Of a DNA stretch of 64,000 bases, positions 24,798 to 33,287 are shown piece after piece. Position numbers and translations under genes: made by a program. The stretch's first letter is position 1, and each line of letters begins with the position of its first letter. This stretch comes from Saprospiraceae bacterium (GTDB lineage Bacteria > Bacteroidota > Bacteroidia > Chitinophagales > Saprospiraceae). Where the stretch lies: NCBI GenBank assembly GCA_016710265.1, contig JADJJL010000001.1, forward strand, positions 186,001 through 250,000, given 5' to 3'. A model generated the notes under the pieces. The model had not been told where the DNA came from. It saw only the letters and a list, made by a program, of their open reading frames with translations, and searched no databases.

Positions 24798-27700
24798 TTG
24801 AATACAATGAGCAATTTCTCATTCATACCGACACAATGGGCCAAATTAGCCCAGGCACCGCAAGAAGCGGAGGGCCATGTGTATGGTGCGCCTTTGTATG
24901 CAGCCATGCTTTGCCGAAAGAGTTTGGAAGAATGGGTACGTTGGATGTACGAGCACGATACTGATTTGGTATTGCCTTATGATACTACGCTCAGTTCCTT
25001 AATGCATGAGCAGTGTTTTAAAAATTTGGTGGCGCCTATTCAATTCAACCAAATTAATCTGGTTCGTAAACTCGGCAATACTGCCGTGCATACTTCGGCT
25101 AAAATAAAACCACAAGAAGCTTTGTACTCCTTGAAATTATTGCATGGTTTTATAGGCTGGGTTGTCAAAGTTTATAGTAAAGAAAAAGTAAGTGTAGATA
25201 AGTTTGATGAAAGTCTGATCACAAAACCAAAAGATCAGTCGAAGGTAGAAGACCTTACCAAAAACGACCTTCTGCAATTAGAACGAAACTTTCACGAGGC
25301 ACAAACAAAGCTTCAAAAATTAGAAGCCGAACTTGCCGACATCAAAGCCATTAAAGAGCAGAACATCGCCTTTGTTCTGCCACCGATCGATCCCAACGAA
25401 GACCTTACCCGCAAAATATATATTGACACACTTTTGCGCGAGGCCGGATGGAATCCGTATGGACCTAATGTAGCTGAATATCCTGTAAAAGGTATGCCTC
25501 AGGGTAGTGGCGATGTCAACGGCCATGGTTATGTGGATTATGTGCTCTGGGGAGATGATGGCAAACCTTTAGCGGTGGTTGAAGCCAAACGCACCAAAAG
25601 AGATCCTCGGGTTGGGCAGCATCAGGCTAAACTTTATGCCGATTGTTTGGAAAAAGAATTTGGACAACGGCCTGTTATTTTTTACTCGAATGGTTTTCGC
25701 AGTTGGATGTGGGATGATGTAAACTATGCACCCCGGGAAGTATTTGGATTCTATACAAAAGATGAATTGCAAATGCTCATCCAAAGACGGAGTTCACAAA
25801 AAACATTGGTTGAACAAATCATAAACAATGATATTACCGACCGACCCTATCAACACGAAGCAATACGCAGTGTTTGCGAAGCATTGGATGATAAACACCG
25901 CGAGGCATTGCTGATCATGGCGACAGGCACCGGCAAAACAAGGGTTTCAGCTTCGTTGGTGGATTTATTGAGTAAAGCCAACTGGGCAAAGCGTGTGTTG
26001 TTTTTAGCCGATAGAAATGCCTTGATACATCAGGCGAAGACAAACCTAAACGATTATTTACCAAACTTACCGGCCGTAGATTTAACCAAAGAAAAAGAAG
26101 ACGAAAGCAGCCGCATCGTTTTCTCCACGTACCAAACCATCATCCACATGATCGATGGTGAAGCCGATGGTAACAATCGTTTTTACAGCGTAGGTCATTT
26201 TGACGTCATTATTTTTGACGAGATACACCGGAGTGTGTACAACAGGTACAGGCATATTTTTAAATACTTCGATGGAATTCGGATCGGTTTAACGGCCACT
26301 CCAAAATCGGAAACCGATCGAGATACCTATGCCCTATTTGGTATGGAACCCAACAATCCAACCTTTGCTTATGAATTAGAACAAGCGGTAAAAGATAAAT
26401 GGTTGGTTCCACCCAAAGCGATTTCAGTGCCTATCAAATTTCAACGCAGCGGAATTAAATATGCAGAGTTAAGTGATGAGGAAAAATTAGCTTACGAAGA
26501 GCAGTTTACCGATCCAGTTACCGGTGAATTTCCAAATGAAATTGATGCAGCCGCATTAAACAAATGGCTTTTTAATTCAGATACGGTAGACAAAGTCATT
26601 GGTCATTTAATGGAGCATGGTATTAAGGTAGAAGGAGGCGATAAATTAGCCAAGACCATCATTTTTGCACGTTCGCATTTTCACGCCAAGTTTATTGAAG
26701 AACGATTTAACAAGCAGTATCCAGCTTACAAAGGAGATTTTCTAGAAGTGATAGATTACCGCGAAGAATATCGTTACGACTTGCTCAATAAGTTTAAAGT
26801 AAAAACGAAATTGCCACAGATTGCGGTATCGGTGGATATGCTCGACACGGGTATAGATGTACCGGAAGTCTGCAATTTGGTATTTTTTAAACCTGTGCGC
26901 AGCAGCGTCAAGTTTTGGCAAATGGTAGGCAGGGGAACTCGCTTGTGCAAAGATTTATTTGCATTAAATGTTGACAAAAAAGAATTTGTGATTTTCGACT
27001 TCTGCGAAAATTTTGAGTTTTTTAATACCCATCCCAAGGGCATAGATGGCAAGAACAGCAAAACCTTAAGTCAGCGCTTGTTCGAATTGCGTTTGCGATT
27101 AGCATTTGCATTATTGGGTCAAGAAGAATCGGAAATAAAAGAATATGGTCAAAGCATCATTGACCAATTGGTCAAACAAACCCAGGCCTTAAATGGTGAA
27201 AGTTTTATTGTGCGCCAACATTGGGAAGTGGTAGAAAAATACCGCGATGCCAACGCATGGAATGCACTCAGCGATTTAGACATCAAAGAACTGCACGACC
27301 ACATTGCACCATTGATGTTGGAAACCGATCAGGACGAATTGGCAAAACGGTTTGATGCCTTGATGTTGGATATTCAGTTGAGTGTGTTGAAGGGTGAGAA
27401 GAAGCAAATGACACTGATTCAGAAGGTCATTTCCACAGCGGGAAAGTTGAGCAAAAAAGCTTCCATTCCATCCGTAGCCCAAAAAATGGATACGATCAAA
27501 GAAGTGCAACAAAAGATATTTTGGGAAGGGGCCAGCATTCCTAGCATTGAAAGAATTCGTATCGAGTTAAGAGACATTATCAAATTTTTGGATTCAGAAA
27601 ACACGCCGATCTATTTTACCATGTTTGAAGATGAGTTTTCTGGAAATGCTCAGGAACATCCCTTACTATTTGATTTCAATGATTTAGATACTTATAAACG

Positions 27701-28154
27701 CAAAGTAGAACAGTACTTGAAATCACAAAGCAATAACATCATTATCCAAAAACTCCGCAACAATGAGCCAATCACCAAAAGCGAATTGGAAAGTTTGGAT
27801 AAAATGTTGTTTGACCAAGGGACCATTGGTACCAAATTAGAATTTACGAAAGTATATGGCGATCAACCCTTGGGCAAATTTATAAGAAGTATTATAGGCC
27901 TGGATGTTCAAGCCGCAAAATTGGCTTTTGCAGAAATATTAAATAATCAAACCTTAAACGCACAGCAAATTCGCTTTATGGACACCATCATTAATTTCTT
28001 TAATGTAAAAGGTATCATCGAACCCGCCATGTTATTTGAATCCCCATTTACAGACATTAATTCGAATAGTGTCTCAGGTTTATTTGAAGAACAGATGGCT
28101 GCAAAAATTATTTCATTGATAGAAACAATTAATCACAATGCAGATGCGGCATAG
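24798..28154 (+). CDS. hsdR: Type I restriction-modification, restriction (motor/nuclease) subunit
   Basis: 1118 aa from a TTG at 24798, with GGGAG 7 bases before it; an ATG at 24807 is the alternative start. Residues 1-125 form a DUF4145-like helical domain, 130-190 a coiled coil, and about 210-330 the HsdR nuclease domain (DYVLWGDDGKPLAVVEAKR, the D...ExK motif). Walker A is MATGTGKT (about 372-379), the DEIH box lies near 473, and GLTATPKS is motif III. The remainder is the helicase second lobe (SVDMLDTGIDVPEV, WQMVGRGTRL) and a helical C-terminal domain. It translocates DNA and cuts unmodified DNA. Confidence 0.95.
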   Translation: MNTMSNFSFIPTQWAKLAQAPQEAEGHVYGAPLYAAMLCRKSLEEWVRWMYEHDTDLVLPYDTTLSSLMHEQCFKNLVAPIQFNQINLVRKLGNTAVHTSAKIKPQEALYSLKLLHGFIGWVVKVYSKEKVSVDKFDESLITKPKDQSKVEDLTKNDLLQLERNFHEAQTKLQKLEAELADIKAIKEQNIAFVLPPIDPNEDLTRKIYIDTLLREAGWNPYGPNVAEYPVKGMPQGSGDVNGHGYVDYVLWGDDGKPLAVVEAKRTKRDPRVGQHQAKLYADCLEKEFGQRPVIFYSNGFRSWMWDDVNYAPREVFGFYTKDELQMLIQRRSSQKTLVEQIINNDITDRPYQHEAIRSVCEALDDKHREALLIMATGTGKTRVSASLVDLLSKANWAKRVLFLADRNALIHQAKTNLNDYLPNLPAVDLTKEKEDESSRIVFSTYQTIIHMIDGEADGNNRFYSVGHFDVIIFDEIHRSVYNRYRHIFKYFDGIRIGLTATPKSETDRDTYALFGMEPNNPTFAYELEQAVKDKWLVPPKAISVPIKFQRSGIKYAELSDEEKLAYEEQFTDPVTGEFPNEIDAAALNKWLFNSDTVDKVIGHLMEHGIKVEGGDKLAKTIIFARSHFHAKFIEERFNKQYPAYKGDFLEVIDYREEYRYDLLNKFKVKTKLPQIAVSVDMLDTGIDVPEVCNLVFFKPVRSSVKFWQMVGRGTRLCKDLFALNVDKKEFVIFDFCENFEFFNTHPKGIDGKNSKTLSQRLFELRLRLAFALLGQEESEIKEYGQSIIDQLVKQTQALNGESFIVRQHWEVVEKYRDANAWNALSDLDIKELHDHIAPLMLETDQDELAKRFDALMLDIQLSVLKGEKKQMTLIQKVISTAGKLSKKASIPSVAQKMDTIKEVQQKIFWEGASIPSIERIRIELRDIIKFLDSENTPIYFTMFEDEFSGNAQEHPLLFDFNDLDTYKRKVEQYLKSQSNNIIIQKLRNNEPITKSELESLDKMLFDQGTIGTKLEFTKVYGDQPLGKFIRSIIGLDVQAAKLAFAEILNNQTLNAQQIRFMDTIINFFNVKGIIEPAMLFESPFTDINSNSVSGLFEEQMAAKIISLIETINHNADAA

Positions 28155-28262
28155 AAATTTATGGATGGAACAATAACATATAGAACTACACTCTAATCCA
28201 TCCATTCTATTTAAAAATTTGAAGAAACAAAAAGAAATAAAATTTATATTTGTCCTTGAAAA
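28155..28262 (+). promoter_or_regulatory. Leader repeat with TATATTTG element (copy 2 of 3)
   Basis: From about 28190 the sequence CTAATCCATC...AAAAATTTGAAGAAACAAAAAGAAATAAAATTTATATTTG (key words AAAAAGAAATAAAATTTATA) matches 60235-60315 and, more loosely, 13300-13350. TATATTTG at 28245-28252 with TTTG at 28218-28221 (23-base spacer) could be a promoter. It is followed by CCTTGAAAACCTACAA, shared with the 13.3 kb copy. Confidence 0.55.
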
Positions 28263-28437
28263 CCTACAAGCTTTGAGAAAACATCGGATACACATAGACC
28301 CATTAAATGAATTGTGTGCTACCAATTTTAATCCAAATCAACTGTTGGGTCAGTACAGCAGCCGAACTACTGAGATTTACACCCATGTAAGTAATCATAG
28401 AATCCAAAAAATAAAAAGCCATTTCGATGATTTATAA
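28263..28437 (+). pseudogene. Mini-ORF holding the C-terminal end of a tyrosine recombinase (copy 2)
   Basis: Reading from the TTG equivalent to the ATG of copy 1, the frame gives LRKHRIHIDPLNELCATNFN and then NQLLGQYSSRTTEIYTHVSN and HRIQKIKSHFDDL, the standard C-terminal end of a Bacteroidota tyrosine recombinase with the catalytic Tyr kept (EIYTHV). The Arg/His catalytic residues and everything upstream are missing. The same N-terminal segment is fused to the same recombinase position as in 13351-13515. Confidence 0.7.
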
Positions 28438-28582
28438 AACAGATTTCTTTGAAAATAACTCTAATTTCTCTAAGACTTATACAACACAAGACCATTGTAT
28501 AGGTCTAATTTTGTCCGACATAAAAGCAGGGTTACCTGCAAGCGTAGCGGAGGAAACCAACGACAATTAACAGATTTAAAAA

Positions 28583-28921
28583 ATGAGCAATATACCCTTT
28601 CAAACAATAGATTGGACTTCAATTGAAAAAGTTGAATACAAAGGAGTAATAGGAGTAGCATTTTGGCAGACAATCCAATTTGGTGGACTTAGAATACGGT
28701 TAGTGGAATATTCAAAAGGATATTTAGCAGACCATTGGTGTCAAAAAGGACATATTGTTCATTGTTTAGACGGAGAGTTTATCACTGAACTTAGAACAGG
28801 TGAAAAAATCAAACTAAATAAGGGCGAAACTTATATTGTGTCTGACGAACTCAGTTCACATCGTTCCATTTCCGAAAATGGTGTCAGACTTCTTATTATT
28901 GACGGAGACTTTTTGAAATAG
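28583..28921 (+). CDS. DHCW-motif cupin-fold protein
   Basis: 112 aa, a single cupin barrel. The opening IPFQTIDWTSIEKVEYKG, the motif YLADHWCQKGHIVHCLDGEF and the closing SDELSSHRSISENGVRLLIIDG match the small DHCW-motif cupin family. His and Glu in HIVHCLDGE may bind a metal. The function is unknown. It is 28 bases upstream of the DUF1330-like gene, so the two may be one transcript. Confidence 0.85.
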   Translation: MSNIPFQTIDWTSIEKVEYKGVIGVAFWQTIQFGGLRIRLVEYSKGYLADHWCQKGHIVHCLDGEFITELRTGEKIKLNKGETYIVSDELSSHRSISENGVRLLIIDGDFLK

Positions 28922-28949
28922 AATTGGAGAAACTAAAAACTAATATTGA

Positions 28950-29252
28950 ATGATTTTCATAACTCAATTAATCTACATTATTAAAGGACAAGAACAAGTT
29001 TTTGACGAATTTGAAAGCATTGCTATCCCTACCATTTTAAAATATAACGGACGACTTTTATTACGAGTTAGACCAACAGAAAGCTCATTTATAGAAAATC
29101 ATATTGACAAACCTTACGAAATTCATCTTGTAGAATTTGAAACTCAACAAGATTTTGACAACTTCAAACAAGACGAAGAAAGAAAGATGTTTTTGCACTT
29201 AAAAGACCAATCAATAAAGGCATCAATTTTAATTCAAGGGACAAAACTATGA
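28950..29252 (+). CDS. DUF1330-like small dimeric alpha/beta-barrel protein
   Basis: 100 aa with the ferredoxin-like pattern of the DUF1330 family: FITQLIYIIKGQEQVFDEFE, then a central GRLLLRVRPTE strand, PYEIHLVEFETQQDFDNF, and a final SILIQGT strand. No leader. It is followed at once by a family A repeat. Confidence 0.75.
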   Translation: MIFITQLIYIIKGQEQVFDEFESIAIPTILKYNGRLLLRVRPTESSFIENHIDKPYEIHLVEFETQQDFDNFKQDEERKMFLHLKDQSIKASILIQGTKL

Positions 29253-29261
29253 CGACAGAAA

Positions 29262-29450
29262 GAACGCCAGCAGGTAACAGCACCAACCCAAAAGGCGGGG
29301 TTTTGGCTCTTGAGCAGAATTTATAACGCCTTCGGCGTCACAGGCAGTGCTCCGCAGACAGTTTTGTGAGCAATCAAACATTCGTTTTTCAAATCAAGTT
29401 TTGTGGTAAAAGTCCCGCCCTTCGGGTAGCTGCAAAACGTCAAGTTGTGA
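29262..29450 (+). repeat. Family A boundary repeat, full copy
   Basis: Left end CAGGTAACAGCACC, then GGCGGGGTTTTGGC, whose complement appears near the right end as AAAAGTCCCGCCC, so the whole element can fold back on itself. Inside are the hairpin ATAACGCCTTCGGCGTCAC and AGGCAGTGCTCCGCAGACAG. Right end AGCTGCAAAACGTCAAGTTG followed by TGAAAAAAC. All copies in the window point right. Confidence 0.8.
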
Positions 29451-29500
29451 AAAAACTAATTACAAATTAGTATAATATGTAAATTCATTTTAAATTGGGT

Positions 29501-29638
29501 ATGAATCATATATCAGGCATACCACGACTACAAATGCAGATGAGTTCATTGGAAGATTCCATTGATCAAGAGAATCCTGTACGATTTATAGATGCATTTG
29601 TCGAACATCTGGATCTTCCAAAACTTGGTTTTTATTGA
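29501..29638 (+). pseudogene. IS1182-type transposase N-terminal fragment
   Basis: 45 codons: SGIPRLQMQMSSLEDSIDQE followed by NPVRFIDAFVEHLDLPKLGF then Tyr-stop. This matches the start of IS1182-family transposases (SLEDxIxxxNPVRxIDAFV). The other 400 or so residues are absent. The upstream words ATTCATTTTAAATTGGG recur at 58155-58171 without the coding part. Confidence 0.7.
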
Positions 29639-29664
29639 AGACTTTAAAATCAAAATATTTGAAG

Positions 29665-29880
29665 TGAAAATTGGGCCTCAGCATTTAATAAAGACCCTGA
29701 TTTTGCACTAAATTAGCATATTCTAAAACCAATGGAGCCCAATTTTTAATTTTTAAAAGGATTTCCCAAACTTGTCCCTCTCTCATAAAGCCCAAAATAG
29801 GTCTAAGAAAGAAAATAAAATGGTGATTTTTAAAATAGAATTTGGGAAAGTGGTATTTTCACATTCTGATGTTATAGCAA
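29665..29880 (+). repeat. Family B boundary repeat, left-truncated copy
   Basis: Matches the middle and right end of the family (AAAGACCCTGATTTTGCACTAA, AAAATAGGTCTAAGAAAG, GGTATTTTCACATTCTGATG). The CATAACATTATGCCCCCGC hairpin end is missing, possibly because the IS1182 remnant landed there. It ends about 40 bases before the gene at 29921. Confidence 0.75.
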
Positions 29881-29920
29881 ATTTTAAGACAAACAATAAC
29901 CAATCAAAAACATAAACAAC

Positions 29921-30274
29921 ATGACAAAATCGATTAAATTTCTGACAACTTTGATGACCATTATTTTTTTGTCCTCATTTACTGACAAGAACTCAAATGA
30001 GTTTATCGGGACATATGGTATTTCCGAGTCAGACCCTTCCCAAATTAAGTTGACAATTAATTCAGACAATACTTTTTATTACCAAGACTTTTCTATTCCT
30101 GACAAAAAAATTGTGATTAAAGGTAATTGGGCATTAAAAGGTAAAAAAGTATTTTTAAAAGACAATAGCTCCAATAAGAAGTTTCACAACGTTTGGACAA
30201 TTTTAGAAAATGGACAAGTAGCCCAATCTCGTAAAGGACTGACGTTTTACAGGTTGTGCAAAATAGACGGGTAA
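29921..30274 (+). CDS. Small exported protein
   Basis: 117 aa. A signal peptide (MTKSIKFLTTLMTIIFLSSF) is followed by a short beta-rich protein with FIGTYGISESDPSQIKLTIN, DNTFYYQDFSIPDKK, and GNWALKGKKVFLKDN, a pattern like lipocalin-type small exported proteins. Function unknown. It is a single gene directly behind a family B repeat. Confidence 0.6.
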   Translation: MTKSIKFLTTLMTIIFLSSFTDKNSNEFIGTYGISESDPSQIKLTINSDNTFYYQDFSIPDKKIVIKGNWALKGKKVFLKDNSSNKKFHNVWTILENGQVAQSRKGLTFYRLCKIDG

Positions 30275-30388
30275 AAATTAAAAGAGGTGTTTTGCCAACA
30301 CACAAGCCGACTCAAAAACACCACATTTAATTTTGCCCAACCACTCCAAAGCCCACCCACCACCAAAAACAAATACTAACTTTGTAAA

Positions 30389-31006
30389 ATGGAATTAAAT
30401 AAATAATAGAATTCAAATCATCACCCGTCATTAGAGAAAAACTTGCTGATATTGGTTTTTCTAAAACCTTTGCGGAAGGTGAAACAATTCTAAATGAATA
30501 CGCCTATATAGGCTATACCTATAGTTACAGCTTGCAGCATCAGAGTTAGGCGGACTGACCAAGAAGGAAGGGATAGTTTATTGTATTATATCAAGGCAGG
30601 TGAAAGTTGTATTATGCCTTTCTTAGGAGGTTTGCACCACGACACAAGTAAAGTAAAAGCCATTGCCGAAGAAGAAACAGAAATACTTTTTAGACCCATT
30701 GACAAGGCGAGTTTACTCATCAACGAATTTCCTGAAAGGTTGGATCATATTTTTCGCTTGTATTACAAGCGGTTTGAAGAATTGTTAGAAGTGGTAAATG
30801 CAATTTTATTTAAAAAGTTAGATGAAAGACTTTTGAACTTTCTAAAAAGGAAATGTGAAATGACAAAAAGCCAAACACTATACGTTACTCACGAGCAACT
30901 GTCAAACGAACTGGGAACAGCCAGAGCGGTGGTTTCTCGCTTACTCAAACAGATGGAGGACGCGGGTTTGGTAAAACTTGGCAGAAATAAAAATTCCCCT
31001 ATGTAA
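30389..31006 (+). pseudogene. Crp/Fnr-family transcription regulator, frameshifted
   Basis: The N-terminal half reads SSPVIREKLADIGFSKTFAE in one frame up to about 30505, where the sequence TATATAGGCTATACC lacks two bases. Beyond it the other frame continues AIPIVTACSIRVRRTDQEG, then LLYYIKAGESCIMPFLGGLH and a C-terminal winged helix (ERLLNFLKRKCEM, YVTHEQLSNELGTARAVVSRLLKQMEDAG). Joined, it is a cNMP-binding-domain regulator typical of sulfur clusters. An intact C-terminal frame runs 30581-31006. A TAACTTTG element lies at 30377. It heads the sulfur gene cluster. Confidence 0.75.
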
Positions 31007-31081
31007 CATAAGTAGCTGTGCAGCTCAATCCATTGTCGGACTTTTGTGGTGTAATATATTAATCACTTAAATAATAAAACA

Positions 31082-31288
31082 ATGAAACCAAACATGGGCT
31101 CAGCCGACAAAGTAGTTAGAATACTTGTCGCCATCGTCATCGCAGGTTTGTATTTCGTAAACATTATTTCAGGCACTTTAGCCATTGTTCTCTTAGTTCT
31201 TGCAGGTGTTTTCATCCTTACAAGTTTTATGAGTTTTTGTCCGCTGTATTTGCCATTCGGAATCTCTACACGAAAAAAAGCACAATAA
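31082..31288 (+). CDS. DUF2892 (YgaP-type) inner-membrane protein
   Basis: 68 aa. MGSADKVVRILVAIVIAGLY and a second helix GTLAIVLLVLAGVFILTSF followed by MSFCPLYLPFGIST are diagnostic of DUF2892, the membrane part of YgaP-type rhodaneses. It is followed after 1 base by the TauE-like gene, so the two are translated together. It belongs to the sulfur cluster. Confidence 0.88.
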   Translation: MKPNMGSADKVVRILVAIVIAGLYFVNIISGTLAIVLLVLAGVFILTSFMSFCPLYLPFGISTRKKAQ

Positions 31289-31289
31289 T

Positions 31290-31658
31290 ATGGAACTGCA
31301 AAATGAAGCTCTTATCGCTTTAATTGGAGCGGTTGCTGGACTTCTTGGCGGTATGCTAGGCTTAGGTGGAGCTATTATTATTATTCCTGCAATGGTGATG
31401 TTGCTTGGTTATTCGCAACAAATGGCACAAGGCACAGCTTTGATAATGATGGTGCTTCCTGTTGGGGCTTTAGCCGCCTTTCAATACTATCAAAAAGGGT
31501 TTGTGGATGTTAAAGCGGCTCTAATTTTGGCAATATTCTTTTTTGTGGGAGGTTACTTCGGTGCAAAATTTGCAACACAAATTCCACAAGATATTTTAAA
31601 GAAAACTTTTGCCGTAATGCTTGTGGCTATTGCGATTAAAATGTGGTTTCAAAAATAA
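31290..31658 (+). CDS. TauE/SafE-family sulfite/organosulfonate exporter, short form
   Basis: 122 aa, four membrane helices. It starts with EALIALIGAVAGLLGGMLGL and contains GGYFGAKFATQIP, the two half-signatures of TauE/SafE. Full proteins are about 250 aa with eight helices, so this is a half-length form that presumably dimerises. It is next to DUF2892 and upstream of the persulfide dioxygenase, as in known sulfide-detoxification clusters. Confidence 0.85.
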   Translation: MELQNEALIALIGAVAGLLGGMLGLGGAIIIIPAMVMLLGYSQQMAQGTALIMMVLPVGALAAFQYYQKGFVDVKAALILAIFFFVGGYFGAKFATQIPQDILKKTFAVMLVAIAIKMWFQK

Positions 31659-31731
31659 TATGAGTAGTGTAACAAAAGTAGCTGTGAAGCCAAAAGTAAT
31701 AACCGAACTTTGCATTATAAAATAAAGAAAA

Positions 31732-33087
31732 ATGGAAATCAAACAATTTGAAGATAAAAACCTAGCTCACTACTCTTATGCAATTGTTAGCCATGGAGAA
31801 ATGGCATTGATTGACCCAGCAAGAAATCCACAGCCGTATTACGATTTTGCAAAGCAACACAAGGCCAAAATTACTGCTGTAATTGAAACTCATCCACATG
31901 CTGATTTTGTGAGTAGTCATACGGAAATTCACAACACAACAGATGCTACAATTTATGTGAGTAAATTATTGGGGGCGGAATATGAACATCAAACTTTTGA
32001 TGAAGGTGATGCCATTGTTTTGGGCAAGATCACACTTAAAGCATTAAACACTCCAGGACATTCTCCAGATAGTATTAGCATAGTTGCCATAGATGAAAAT
32101 GGAAAAGAAAACGCAGTTTTTACAGGCGACACGCTGTTTATTGGTGACTGCGGCAGGCCTGATTTAAGAGAACAAGCAGGAGCAATTACCGCAACCCGTG
32201 AAGAATTAGCGAAGCAAATGTTTCATTCGCTTCGTAATAAGTTAATGACCTTACCTGATGATGTGTTAATTTATCCTGCACACGGAGCAGGTAGTTTATG
32301 TGGCAAAGGTTTGCGTGACCAAAATAGCAGCACTATTGGTGCTGAAAAAACAAGCAATTGGAGTTTGCAAAATTTGAGTGAAGAAGAATTTGTAAAAGAA
32401 TTATTGGCAGACCAGCCTTTCATTCCCAAATATTTTCCATTTGATGTTGGTATAAATAAAAAAGGTGCTGATGCTTACGCAACAAGTATATTAAAGGTAC
32501 CTCAAAGAGAAACTGTTACTACTGAAGAGTTCGCAAATTCACTCAATCCTAATATTTTAATTATTGATACACGACCACAGGAGCAATTCAAAAAGGCTTA
32601 TTTAAAAAATGCCATCAACTTGATGAACGATACCAAATTTGAAACTTGGTTGGGCAGCATTGTAAACCCTGATGAGCAATTTTATTTGATTGCTGAAAAT
32701 GAAATGGTATTAAATCAGCTAATTGAACGCACCGCAAAGATTGGTTACGAAAAGCAAATTGCCTTAGCTTTAGTAATAGATTATGGGAACATGGAAATGA
32801 ATTTATTTGATAGTGATAATCTAAAAGATAACGAAGATGCATTCACCATTGTTGACATCCGGAATCATTCAGAAGTAAAAAACAAAAAAATATTTACGAA
32901 TGCAATACACATTCCTTTGCACGAATTGAGAGAACGCACTAACGAGATTCCATTTCATAAACCTATTATAGTTCATTGTGCAGGTGGATACAGAAGTGCA
33001 GCAGGAAGCAGCATTATAAAATCAAAACTAAACGGAACTTCGCAAGTATATGACTTAAGCGAAGCTGTAAAACATTTTCAAAAATGA
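31732..33087 (+). CDS. Persulfide dioxygenase-rhodanese fusion (MBL-fold hydrolase, CstB-like)
   Basis: 451 aa. Metallo-beta-lactamase domain (1-240): metal ligands in ETHPHADFVSSHTEIH, GHSPDSIS, FTGDTLFIGDCGRPDL and YPAHGAGSLCG. Then two rhodanese domains: the first (about 265-355, IIDTRPQEQFKKAYL) lacks the catalytic Cys; the second (about 360-451) has it in IVHCAGGYRSAAGSS. Such fusions oxidise glutathione or low-molecular-weight persulfide to sulfite and move sulfur to thiosulfate. The stop overlaps the next gene by 4 bases. Confidence 0.92.
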   Translation: MEIKQFEDKNLAHYSYAIVSHGEMALIDPARNPQPYYDFAKQHKAKITAVIETHPHADFVSSHTEIHNTTDATIYVSKLLGAEYEHQTFDEGDAIVLGKITLKALNTPGHSPDSISIVAIDENGKENAVFTGDTLFIGDCGRPDLREQAGAITATREELAKQMFHSLRNKLMTLPDDVLIYPAHGAGSLCGKGLRDQNSSTIGAEKTSNWSLQNLSEEEFVKELLADQPFIPKYFPFDVGINKKGADAYATSILKVPQRETVTTEEFANSLNPNILIIDTRPQEQFKKAYLKNAINLMNDTKFETWLGSIVNPDEQFYLIAENEMVLNQLIERTAKIGYEKQIALALVIDYGNMEMNLFDSDNLKDNEDAFTIVDIRNHSEVKNKKIFTNAIHIPLHELRERTNEIPFHKPIIVHCAGGYRSAAGSSIIKSKLNGTSQVYDLSEAVKHFQK

Positions 33088-33287
33088 ATTTTATACTTAA
33101 ACATAAACTCACCATCATAGGCATAGTTGCAGGAGCAATTGGCGGTTATCTCTATTACCATTTTGTGGGTTGTGCAAGCGGAACCTGTGCCATCACATCA
33201 AAGCCAATTAATAGTACTTTGTATGGTGCTATGATGGGAGGTTTATTTCTCAATATGTTCCAAAAAGAAAATTCTAAAACAGAATGA
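33084..33287 (+). CDS. DUF6132-like small membrane protein
   Basis: 67 aa, one or two membrane segments (LTIIGIVAGAIGGYLYYHFV and LYGAMMGGLFLNMF) with a conserved CASGTCAITSKPINS loop carrying two Cys. It overlaps both neighbours by 4 bases. Found with rhodanese/persulfide genes in this phylum; function unknown. Confidence 0.75.
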   Translation: MNFILKHKLTIIGIVAGAIGGYLYYHFVGCASGTCAITSKPINSTLYGAMMGGLFLNMFQKENSKTE

